Positions 53,023-60,853 of a stretch of 64,000 nucleotides of DNA are shown here, piece after piece. Source of the stretch: Algoriphagus winogradskyi (lineage in GTDB: Bacteria; Bacteroidota; Bacteroidia; Cytophagales; Cyclobacteriaceae). The position numbers were made by a program, and so were the translations under genes. Below the pieces are notes generated by a model. It made no database searches, was not told the DNA's origin, and was given only the letters and a program-made list of their open reading frames with translations. The DNA lies in the NCBI RefSeq assembly GCF_900182815.1, contig NZ_FXUA01000001.1, positions 868,001-932,000 on the forward strand, in the 5' to 3' direction. Position 1 is the first letter of the stretch. Every line of letters begins with the position of its first letter.

Positions 53023-54525
53023 TCAATTCAATTCAAAATAATATTCTGTTCCGTCTTGGAACATACCAAGTACTACGATATCGTCACCCTGAGTATCTTC
53101 TAATACACTTAGTAAGTTGTCAACTCCGGATATTTTGACTCTACCACTTTCTGTGATGATAGAAGTGATAATAAAGCCCTCTCTTGCTCCAGCTTCTCTC
53201 CATTTTTGACCATTGACAGAAGCAATCAGTGCGCCACCGGATAACTCAAGCGACCTTTTGATTTGATCAGGAACTTCTTCAAAATTGACACCCTGAAACT
53301 CAAAGGTTTTTGGGATTACTTTTTCTACTATATCAGTTGTTCCTGAGAAGTTTTTCAATGTAGCTTTCGCTTTGTAGGTTTTTCCATCACGGATATATTC
53401 CACTTCCACCTTATCACCTGGTCTCTTTCTAGCAACCATTTCCTGTAGATTTGCGACGTTATTGGTCACTCTACCGTCTACACTGATAATGATATCTCCT
53501 ATCTTCAGTCCTGCTTCTTCTCCTGCACTATTTTCGTTGACGCCACCTATATATACCCCTTGCTCTACAGGGAATTCGGTGTCCAGGTAATCTGCTAGCT
53601 CAGGGCTTACATTTTGGATATTAACTCCCAGCAAGGCACGCTGTGCTGTACCATATTGCATGAGATCATCCATTACTTTCTTCACCAAGGTACTTGGTAC
53701 AGCAAATGAATAGCCATTGAAAGTACCTGTTCTACTTGCGATGGCAGTGTTGATACCGATTAGTTCTCCTGCTAAATTAACCAGCGCTCCACCGGAATTC
53801 CCAGGGTTCACTACAGCGTCAGTCTGAAGGAAAGCCTCTACGGAAAGGTTATTCTCAACGTTTTCCAGAATTCTGATATTTCTGGCTTTTGCTGAAATAA
53901 TACCTGCAGTAACTGTAGAGTTCAAATCGAAAGGATTACCCACAGCAAGCACCCATTCACCAATTTGAGTTTTGTCTGAATCACCGAATCTCACGAAAGG
54001 CAGGTTTTCTCCGTCAATTTTCAACAACGCTAAATCAGTGGTAGGATCTGTCCCGATAACTTTGGCTACATAACGCTTATTGTTGTCAAGAGAGATTTCT
54101 AATCTATTGGCATTTTCAACCACGTGATTATTGGTAACTATATAGCCATCAGGAGAGATGATTACCCCGGAGCCGGAACTCATCATAGTTCTACCTTCTC
54201 CACCTCTATTTTGGTCTTCTCTAGGCGGGATTCCAAAAAACTCCTGTAAAGGATCTCTTCTTCCTCTACTATTTCCAGTATAGGTCATCTGACTTTTGAC
54301 GTGAACAACAGCGGGCACTACTGCTTCTGCAGAAGCTACAAAATTGATCCCGTCAGGCACGGTAAAGTCTTCCCCCGAAAGTAAGTTTGCAAAGCTAGCC
54401 GGCTGCTTATCATCGAAGCTTGTTGCATTTTGTGGTTGTACTAGAAAGCTGACGCCCGCTAAGGCAACTATGCCTCCGATCAAAGAGGCAAGAAGCATTC
54501 CCAGAAAGAATTGTCTTTTGCTCAT
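53023..54525 (-). CDS. htrA: Periplasmic serine protease, HtrA/Do family
   Basis: 500 residues. Signal-anchor about 1-28 (FFLGMLLASLIGGIVALAGV). Trypsin-like protease domain with His134 (VTNNHVVENA), Asp164 (PTTDLALLKI) and Ser244 (VNPGNSGGALVN), preceded by SGSGVIISPDGYI. PDZ1 about 290-390 (RALLGVNIQNV; EEAGLKIGDIIISVDGR), then a second PDZ-like region to the C terminus. Degrades or refolds damaged envelope proteins. Divergent from the MscS gene. Complete triad, normal length. In Bacteroidota often envelope-stress controlled; no operator was recognised. Confidence 0.95.
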   Translation of the reverse strand: MSKRQFFLGMLLASLIGGIVALAGVSFLVQPQNATSFDDKQPASFANLLSGEDFTVPDGINFVASAEAVVPAVVHVKSQMTYTGNSRGRRDPLQEFFGIPPREDQNRGGEGRTMMSSGSGVIISPDGYIVTNNHVVENANRLEISLDNNKRYVAKVIGTDPTTDLALLKIDGENLPFVRFGDSDKTQIGEWVLAVGNPFDLNSTVTAGIISAKARNIRILENVENNLSVEAFLQTDAVVNPGNSGGALVNLAGELIGINTAIASRTGTFNGYSFAVPSTLVKKVMDDLMQYGTAQRALLGVNIQNVSPELADYLDTEFPVEQGVYIGGVNENSAGEEAGLKIGDIIISVDGRVTNNVANLQEMVARKRPGDKVEVEYIRDGKTYKAKATLKNFSGTTDIVEKVIPKTFEFQGVNFEEVPDQIKRSLELSGGALIASVNGQKWREAGAREGFIITSIITESGRVKISGVDNLLSVLEDTQGDDIVVLGMFQDGTEYYFELN

Positions 54526-54881
54526 ATTTTTAAATTTTAATAATTAATGTTATTAGGGTAATACTCGAAAAGAACCAAATATTACACCTGAAAAAGTGGC
54601 TAGATCTCCAAATTAACAGGAATTAACCAATTTCTTCAGATATTAATTAATATTATGTTTTAAGGCTCTATTTGCTTGCCAAATCTGAAATGACTGACAC
54701 TTTCAAACAAAATTCTGAAATTTTGACAGGAAATCGAAGGTGATTTCTGACTGATGGTTTTCAGAAATTGAATTAAAGTTTCAGTACCTAATACAGTTAT
54801 TAACTCATTCTAGCATCATCTTGTTTTGGTTCCTAACTACTGTTGTTTTTTTATTTACTTTAAATTTTCATATTGAGAATT
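54526..54881. other. Divergent promoter region htrA / mscS
   Basis: AT-rich, no ORF. TTTCTGA...TTCAGAAA at about 54745-54767 is a small inverted repeat. A TAATATTTGG sequence on the minus strand about 60 bases before htrA is near the -7 consensus but lacks a spaced -33 partner. Confidence 0.35.
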
Positions 54882-57446
54882 ATGTACAAAATTCTGGTAG
54901 CCTTTCTTCTATCCCTGCAGGTAATTCAATCAGCATCTGCTCAAGGTACAACTGCGGAGGGCAATTCAACAGAGGAAGGAACAGGTATTGAACTTATTGA
55001 CAGCCTTTTTATTTTCTCCGATTCGGTAGATCTCACACCTACAAAACCTAAGACTGGCGGAGCGATATTAACTCAGTTGATCAATAAGGCCCAGCGATAT
55101 GCCTACGATCTGAGTGAACTTAACGTAGAACTAGCGGAGAGCCTTGATACCACTGCAATGTCTGAAAGGCTGAGGATAATTAACATTGTGGCCAAGAGAG
55201 TCAAAGCCAAAACGGAGGAAGATGCCGGAAATCTAAACCACCGGTATCTGATTGGTATGGAAAATCTGGTCTCAACGGTGGCTGATGAAAACATAGGTAT
55301 ACAAAAAAAGATCCAAGAAAGAGTTGATAAACTATCGGCTGCCGGGAATAAACTAAATTCCATAAAGTCTGACTCACTATTTGCAATGACTCTTCGTGAC
55401 ACCTCATTGGTTCCTGCTATCAATAGAGAGCTTAGACTCCTCAAGGAATCATTGAAAAATATAGACAGCATATATTTGGAGCAAGAGATTCTCACTGCAA
55501 AATTGCAGGCAAAGGTTTCTGAAAATGCAATGGCATTTCTTTCGTTGAAACAATACCTCAACCAGACCAAGAAAAAACTTGACAGGCAGTATTGGACAAA
55601 AGAAATCAACTACGCATGGGAACCGGCTAACTACCAAAAATTTAGCGACTTACCTACTAGAGCAAAAAGGTCTATTGACCTCAACATTGACCTAATGAAA
55701 GCCTATGCAGAGCGGAATTTATATACTTTTTTAATCTGTGCTATACTCTTCGGGCTATTATACTGGAAAATCAAATCCACAATCAAAGAGATTAGTAATC
55801 AGAAGGATTTTGCCTCGCTCATTCTAGATAGGGTTAAGTATTTCAATAAACACACCTTCTTTTCCACCCTCATAATTCTTATTCCCATCTTTTTAATAAT
55901 ATTCAGTAAGCCACCTCTGGTTTTTATTTCCATTTTATCTTTATGCCTAGTCATTGCCTCTAGTTTTCTAATCAAGGAGCAATTCGGCCAAAAGCTCAAT
56001 AAAATATGGCTTATCTTCCTCACACCTTACATCGCACTGGCTATTAGTGGTTTAAATTGGATAGTAATCTATCAGGAGCGATGGTACATTTTACTCTCAT
56101 CACTGACATTTGTAGTAATGGGAATTGTTGTTTTAAAAGAAGTCTTAACCAATAAGGAAAAACAATTTACTTTTTTAAAATACCTCGCCATATTCCTTAT
56201 TATCATTGAAACATTTGCTTTTTTCAGCAATATTTTAGGGCGATTCAGTCTTTCCAAAACCTATTCTATCACTGGTGTAATACTATTTTATCGAGGCATA
56301 GGTTTATTCCTATTTGTCAATGTTTTCCTTGAAGCTATTTATCTATTCATAGAACATAGTAAAAAAGAGAGTGACGTATTCACCTCCTATTTTGATTTCC
56401 AGGATTTGCAAAAAAGGATGAAAGGAATCCTTTACGTTTTTGCGGCTGCAATCTGGGTTTATGGCTTAATTTGGCATTTAGGTTTCTTTGATAAAGCGTA
56501 CAATACTGTGCAGGAGTTTCTGCTCAAAGACCGCACACTGGGCGACACTGTATTTCAATATGGCAGCATTCTCCTATTCATTATTGTTCTCTATATCTCT
56601 ACTTTTCTTGCGAATAACATCGCTTATTTCGCGTCAGTCAAAGATCAAAAAACAGCAGCTTCAAGAAAACAGCGCCTAGGCAGCTCTATACTTCTGATCA
56701 GGTTAGCTGTTTTGTCGATAGGTTTTTTGATCGGAATGACCGCCGCCAAAATTCCTTTTGACAAAATAGCCATTGTTCTTGGGGCGTTATCGGTAGGTAT
56801 TGGCTTTGGTCTGCAAACCATCATCAACAACCTGGTCTCGGGGATTATTCTAGCCTTCGAGCGCCCTATTCAGATAGGAGATGAAATTCAAGTGGGGATG
56901 AATGCCGGTACAGTAAAAGACGTGGGTATCCGAGCAAGCAAAATCCAAGCTTACGACGGTTCCGAAATCGTTGTTCCAAACGGCGACTTGCTATCGCAAA
57001 GCTTAATTAACTGGACGCTTTCTGACAAAAAACGCAGGGTGGAACTGATCATAGGCGTGGGCTACGGATCAGATATGAAGCTGGTAAAATCAGTGCTTGA
57101 AGAGGTAATGAAAGGCGAGCGCATCCTGAAAGCTCCCGCTCCCCGTGTTTATATGCAGACCTTCAATGATAGCTCAGTAGACTTCAGGGTGCTTTTTTGG
57201 GTAGAAAGTATGGATATTTGGATTGATGTGAGAGGCGAGGTAATGAGTACCATATTTGAAAAATTTGCTGAGCATGACATCGAAATTCCATTCCCGAAGA
57301 GAGACCTCTATCTAAAATCCGTGCCATCCAACTGGCAGGAAAAAATATCCAAGCCTGGAGAAGATATCAGCCCAGGGGCTTTAGATGTTAAACCGAAAGA
57401 TGATTTATCAGATATGGATAAAAACAAAAAATCCCCTGAAGAATAA
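54882..57446 (+). CDS. Large MscS-family mechanosensitive channel
   Basis: About 854 residues from ATG 54882 (the TTG at 54873 is three codons upstream). Signal peptide ending SASAQG, then a coiled periplasmic region to about 250, and roughly 10-11 membrane segments (TFLICAILFGLLYWKI onward). The MscS core lies at about 600-800: GALSVGIGFGLQTIINNLVS, GIILAFERPIQIGDEIQV, GTVKDVGIRASKIQAYDGSE, VVPNGDLLSQSLINWTLS. The size and layout are like MscK/YnaI-type long channels. Releases solutes on hypo-osmotic shock. The stop codon lies inside the terminator stem, see below. Confidence 0.94.
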   Translation: MYKILVAFLLSLQVIQSASAQGTTAEGNSTEEGTGIELIDSLFIFSDSVDLTPTKPKTGGAILTQLINKAQRYAYDLSELNVELAESLDTTAMSERLRIINIVAKRVKAKTEEDAGNLNHRYLIGMENLVSTVADENIGIQKKIQERVDKLSAAGNKLNSIKSDSLFAMTLRDTSLVPAINRELRLLKESLKNIDSIYLEQEILTAKLQAKVSENAMAFLSLKQYLNQTKKKLDRQYWTKEINYAWEPANYQKFSDLPTRAKRSIDLNIDLMKAYAERNLYTFLICAILFGLLYWKIKSTIKEISNQKDFASLILDRVKYFNKHTFFSTLIILIPIFLIIFSKPPLVFISILSLCLVIASSFLIKEQFGQKLNKIWLIFLTPYIALAISGLNWIVIYQERWYILLSSLTFVVMGIVVLKEVLTNKEKQFTFLKYLAIFLIIIETFAFFSNILGRFSLSKTYSITGVILFYRGIGLFLFVNVFLEAIYLFIEHSKKESDVFTSYFDFQDLQKRMKGILYVFAAAIWVYGLIWHLGFFDKAYNTVQEFLLKDRTLGDTVFQYGSILLFIIVLYISTFLANNIAYFASVKDQKTAASRKQRLGSSILLIRLAVLSIGFLIGMTAAKIPFDKIAIVLGALSVGIGFGLQTIINNLVSGIILAFERPIQIGDEIQVGMNAGTVKDVGIRASKIQAYDGSEIVVPNGDLLSQSLINWTLSDKKRRVELIIGVGYGSDMKLVKSVLEEVMKGERILKAPAPRVYMQTFNDSSVDFRVLFWVESMDIWIDVRGEVMSTIFEKFAEHDIEIPFPKRDLYLKSVPSNWQEKISKPGEDISPGALDVKPKDDLSDMDKNKKSPEE

Positions 57447-57456
57447 TCTTCAGGGG
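57433..57456 (+). terminator. Terminator overlapping the mscS stop codon
   Basis: CCCCTGAAGA and TCTTCAGGGG form a perfect 10-bp stem with loop ATAA; the TAA stop is in the loop, so the hairpin begins inside the coding sequence. A T-tract (57460-57467) follows. Confidence 0.85.
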
Positions 57457-57488
57457 AAAGTTTTTTTCGCTAACAAAAAAGATATTGA

Positions 57489-57680
57489 TTAAGCTCTTTT
57501 GACATTGACAGCGTTAGGACCTTTTTTGCCATCTTTGATGTCATAGGTTACTTTGTCATTCTGTGCGACTTGATCCACCAAACCGGTTGCGTGTACGAAT
57601 ACTTCGCTTTGAGACTCATCGTCAACGATAAATCCGAACCCTTTGGCTTCATTGTAAAATTTTACTGTTCCGGTAAACAT
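57489..57680 (-). CDS. Cold-shock domain protein
   Basis: 63 residues, single CSD. RNP1 is KGFGFI, RNP2 is VFVHA; FTGTVKFYNEAK start and KGPNAVNVKRA end are typical. Binds single-stranded RNA/DNA and acts as an RNA chaperone. The promoter below gives a short leader of about 30 bases rather than the long leader of cold-inducible cspA in enterics, so strong cold induction through the leader is not suggested. Confidence 0.96.
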   Translation of the reverse strand: MFTGTVKFYNEAKGFGFIVDDESQSEVFVHATGLVDQVAQNDKVTYDIKDGKKGPNAVNVKRA

Positions 57681-57714
57681 AATAATTTGTGATAAATTGG
57701 AATTGAAAGAGCGC

Positions 57715-57745
57715 TAAAAGTAAATATTCAATTAAAAAAAACAAA
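57715..57745 (-). promoter_or_regulatory. Bacteroidota-type promoter of the cold-shock gene
   Basis: On the minus strand TTTG (57742-57745) is followed by 19 bases and TACTTTTA (57715-57722), a 7 of 8 fit to TAnnTTTG with correct spacing. It is the best complete promoter in the window. Confidence 0.65.
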
Positions 57746-57768
57746 ATAATCATTCTTATTTTCAAGAA

Positions 57769-58254
57769 ATGAAGAAAATAATTTTGATCAGACACGGAAA
57801 ATCAGATTGGAACAACCCTAATCTGACAGATCACGACAGACCCTTGGCTCTGCGTGGGTTGAATGATGTGCCTGAAATGAGCTTGCGTCTGAAAGAAAAA
57901 GGAATTTTTCCAGACCTTATTTTAAGTTCTACAGCCCTTCGGGCGATGCAGACCGCAGAAATAGTAGCCGAAGTTCTGCACATTCCCAAAGCTAGTTTGG
58001 CTTTCGAAAAAAACCTCTACCATGCTTCCTATGGTATGATTTTGAAAAGCATCCAAAGACAAGATGATTCGAACGAACTAATCTTCATAGTTGGCCACAA
58101 CCCAGGAATGAATGATTTTATAGAATTTATGGGTGGAAATTTAGATAACCTGCCAACCTCAGGGCAGTACGCCTTTATAGTCGACACAGCTCATTGGATC
58201 CAACTACGCCCAGATAATGTTAAAACCTGGTTTGTTGATTACCCGAAGAAATGA
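57769..58254 (+). CDS. SixA-type histidine phosphatase
   Basis: 161 residues, cytosolic. The catalytic signature is LIRHGKSDWNN (Arg8-His9-Gly10), and FIVGHNPGMND gives the second catalytic His. Belongs to the histidine-phosphatase superfamily, short form like SixA, which removes phosphate from phosphohistidine of a phosphotransfer protein. Neighbours do not include a histidine kinase, so the target is not evident. Divergent from the cold-shock gene, 88 bases apart. Confidence 0.9.
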   Translation: MKKIILIRHGKSDWNNPNLTDHDRPLALRGLNDVPEMSLRLKEKGIFPDLILSSTALRAMQTAEIVAEVLHIPKASLAFEKNLYHASYGMILKSIQRQDDSNELIFIVGHNPGMNDFIEFMGGNLDNLPTSGQYAFIVDTAHWIQLRPDNVKTWFVDYPKK

Positions 58255-58582
58255 TTGTTCAGTGTAGCTAGTGCCCAGTCTCAGGTATCAGTATTCAGTC
58301 TCATTTCTCAAACACGTCAATCTACCATAAGGTGACTAAAGAATTTTATGATTATCCGCAAAGATGCCAGTCACCTTAGATTCTATGCTTGTCTGGTTGG
58401 AAGACCAAAGGCCGAAGACTCCCGCACTGACGGGACCTCAATTCCTTAATTTAGCATATCCTTTTTTGCCTTTGACTCCATCCTGGAACATAAGCGGATA
58501 TACATAAAGAATTTTATTGATTAACTACCTAACTGCACTGCGCACTCAGAGTTAGCTTCTGTGACCAATGCTGTCAAAATTT
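58255..58582. other. Intergenic region with MITE-like copy 4
   Basis: Only the repeat at 58348-58508 is recognised in this 330-base convergent spacer; no hairpin terminator stands out. Confidence 0.5.
58348..58508 (+). repeat. MITE-like dispersed repeat, copy 4
   Basis: Begins ATGATTATCCGCAAAGATG and ends ACATAAGCGGATATACATAA. It shares GAAGACCAAAGGCCGAAGAC and CCTCAATT blocks with copy 3, but lacks the GGCTGAAGTGG block. 3' end on the complement: TATCCGC, seven bases, CCAG, the same terminal pattern as its 5' end. Confidence 0.8.
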
Positions 58583-59314
58583 TCAAGGCAAATCAAAATT
58601 CCTTACATCCTGAATTACTTCTTGAAACTCATTTTCATGTTCCAATAGATAACTGATTTTGGAGGCAACCGATTCTGGAGAGGACAAATCCCCATTTTCC
58701 TTGTAGCTTTTGAATCGCTCTATCTCAGGAAAATCCAAACCATCTGCCTGCCGGATCTCATCTTGCATTTGCGTATCTACGATACCTGGCGCTATGCTGA
58801 AGAATCTAAATTGGGAATCAGCATTCTCTTTGGCAGCCACTTTGGTAAACATAGCAATAGCAGCCTTTGTGCTGCAATATTGGCCCCAACTTTCCATGGG
58901 CTTTGACGCGGCACCTGAACTGATGTTGCAAATGATTTTTTTAGCCGTTGAATGCTTATAAGCAGCTACAAAAGCATTTGTCAGATACATTGGAGCTAGC
59001 AGATTGATATTGACACTATTCCGCATATGTTTCACCTGAAGACTGCCAACAGGTTTAATCTCCCCTATCCAACCCGCATTATTTATTAATATAATTTCTT
59101 CGAACTCATCGGAAGGAAACAAGTTGGAAAGTTCAGTTTCTAAAACTTCCAACTCACCGAAATCCATGCTGATTTCGGTGAGATTTGGTTTGTTCAAGCC
59201 CAGTTTTGTTCTGGAAATAGCAATTATTTCAAACTCCTCTTTCTGCAGATAAGTATCTAAAATAGCTCTGCCGAGCCCCTTGCTATGACCTGTAAGTATG
59301 AGAAGTGACTTCAT
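58583..59314 (-). CDS. Short-chain dehydrogenase, benzil/sepiapterin-reductase-like
   Basis: 243 residues. NADP-type cofactor motif TGHSKGLGRA, then LINNAGWIGEIKPVG, Ser in NISSGAAS and YCSTK (YxxxK). The TGHSKGLG start and the region after it resemble (S)-benzoin-forming benzil reductases and sepiapterin reductases, so it probably reduces a carbonyl; the true substrate is unknown. Its ATG lies 30 bases downstream of the hslU stop, so it is likely the last gene of an hslU operon. Confidence 0.9.
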   Translation of the reverse strand: MKSLLILTGHSKGLGRAILDTYLQKEEFEIIAISRTKLGLNKPNLTEISMDFGELEVLETELSNLFPSDEFEEIILINNAGWIGEIKPVGSLQVKHMRNSVNINLLAPMYLTNAFVAAYKHSTAKKIICNISSGAASKPMESWGQYCSTKAAIAMFTKVAAKENADSQFRFFSIAPGIVDTQMQDEIRQADGLDFPEIERFKSYKENGDLSSPESVASKISYLLEHENEFQEVIQDVRNFDLP

Positions 59315-59343
59315 TACCTATTGGATTCTATTTCAAATTGGAA

Positions 59344-60741
59344 TTAAAGAATATACTGAGACAGATCTCTATTCTGAACCAGCGAACTCAACCTATCCTG
59401 AACCATCTCTTTGGTTACCATGATTTTCGAATTGGCAGTGATCGTATCCGGCACTTCAAACAAAAAGTCATTTAACAAGTGACTCATTACGGTGTGAAGT
59501 CTTCTCGCGCCAATATTTTCTACTTCCTGATTGATCAAGAAAGCTAATCGTGCGATCTCTTCAATCGATTCGTCATTGAATTCCAAGTAAACTTCCTCTG
59601 ATTCAAATAGCGCCTGATACTGTTTGGTGAGGGCATTTTTTGGCTCGCGCAAAATTCTGGAAAAATCTTCCTGAGTTAAACTCTGCAACTCCACGCGAAT
59701 CGGGAATCTACCTTGTAATTCAGGAATTAAATCAGAAGGCTTCGCCACGTGAAATGCACCCGCAGCAATAAACAACACATGATCGGTGTTGATCACCCCA
59801 TATTTGGTATTGACAGCAGAGCCTTCCACAATCGGCAGCAAATCACGCTGCACACCTTCCCTACTCACATCAGGTCCTCCACCATTTTTACCTGATTTGG
59901 AGGCAATTTTATCGATCTCATCGATGAAGATGATGCCGTTATTTTCAGCAAGTTTGATTGCTTCCTCTTTTACTTCTTCGAAATCAACCAATTTTGACAT
60001 TTCCTCTTCGAGCAAAATCTTACGCGCTTCGGAAATACTCACTTTACGTTTTTTGACTTTTTTGGGCATCATATTGGAAATCATATCCTGAAGACCTGCC
60101 ATACTGGCATCATCCATCATTCCATTTCCGATCATCCCTACACCCATCGGAGATCCTGCTTTTACGCTGATTTCGATTTTGCGCTCGTCCAACTCTCCGT
60201 CACGAAGCTTCTCTCTGAATCGCTCACGGGTTCTTTCGTTTAGCTCTGCATCATTGTTTGGCTCAGCATTCGTATCCGAATCCACAGGAATAGCCCGTGT
60301 AAATCCAGCACTTTTCACCGGTGGAATCAAAATATCCAAGATAAGTTCTTCGACTGCTTCGGCCGCTTTTTCTTTGACAGATTCATTCTTTTGCTCTCTG
60401 ACCAATGCCACAGACTGCTCCACCAAGTCACGGACCATGCTTTCTACGTCGCGTCCTACGTAGCCTACTTCGGTAAATTTGGAAGCTTCAACTTTGGTGA
60501 ATGGGGCATGAGCCACCTTAGCCAATCTTCTAGCGATCTCAGTCTTACCTACACCGGTAGAACCGATCATCAGGATGTTATTTGGCACAATGTCCTTTTG
60601 TATATCCGTCTTTACCATCAAACGACGGATTCTGTTTCTCAGCGCAATCGCTACATTACGCTTGGCATCGTGCTGCCCAATGATATATTTATCCAACTCA
60701 GCGACAATTTGTCTCGGAGTAAGTGAAAGTATTTTTTCCAT
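59344..60741 (-). CDS. hslU: HslU, ATPase subunit of the HslUV protease
   Basis: 465 residues, AAA+ ClpY. LTPRQIVAELDKYIIGQHDAKRN start, Walker A GSTGVGKTE (about 60-68), pore loop GYVGRDVE, an I-domain with the acidic and Met-rich insert, Walker B GIIFIDEIDKIA, sensor region and the C-terminal QYIL tail that docks into HslV. Unfolds substrates for the HslV peptidase. hslV is not beside it, although the two genes are adjacent in many bacteria. The SDR is immediately downstream; Lon lies upstream on the same strand. Confidence 0.97.
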   Translation of the reverse strand: MEKILSLTPRQIVAELDKYIIGQHDAKRNVAIALRNRIRRLMVKTDIQKDIVPNNILMIGSTGVGKTEIARRLAKVAHAPFTKVEASKFTEVGYVGRDVESMVRDLVEQSVALVREQKNESVKEKAAEAVEELILDILIPPVKSAGFTRAIPVDSDTNAEPNNDAELNERTRERFREKLRDGELDERKIEISVKAGSPMGVGMIGNGMMDDASMAGLQDMISNMMPKKVKKRKVSISEARKILLEEEMSKLVDFEEVKEEAIKLAENNGIIFIDEIDKIASKSGKNGGGPDVSREGVQRDLLPIVEGSAVNTKYGVINTDHVLFIAAGAFHVAKPSDLIPELQGRFPIRVELQSLTQEDFSRILREPKNALTKQYQALFESEEVYLEFNDESIEEIARLAFLINQEVENIGARRLHTVMSHLLNDFLFEVPDTITANSKIMVTKEMVQDRLSSLVQNRDLSQYIL

Positions 60742-60816
60742 GTTGTTAGGTTAAAATGCGCTCAGACCGTAGTGGTTAAGTTTCGATCTAAAGCTTTGTG
60801 GTATGATAGTTAAAGG

Positions 60817-60844
60817 AAAGTGCCTCCTGAACAGGAAGCACTTT
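60817..60844. terminator. Hairpin between lon and hslU
   Basis: AAAGTGCCTCCTG and CAGGAAGCACTTT pair over 13 bp with one mismatch, two-base loop. On the minus strand (the transcribed one) there is no strong T-tract after it, so it may be an RNA 3'-end or processing hairpin rather than a classic terminator. Confidence 0.5.
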
Positions 60845-60853
60845 TATCTTTGA

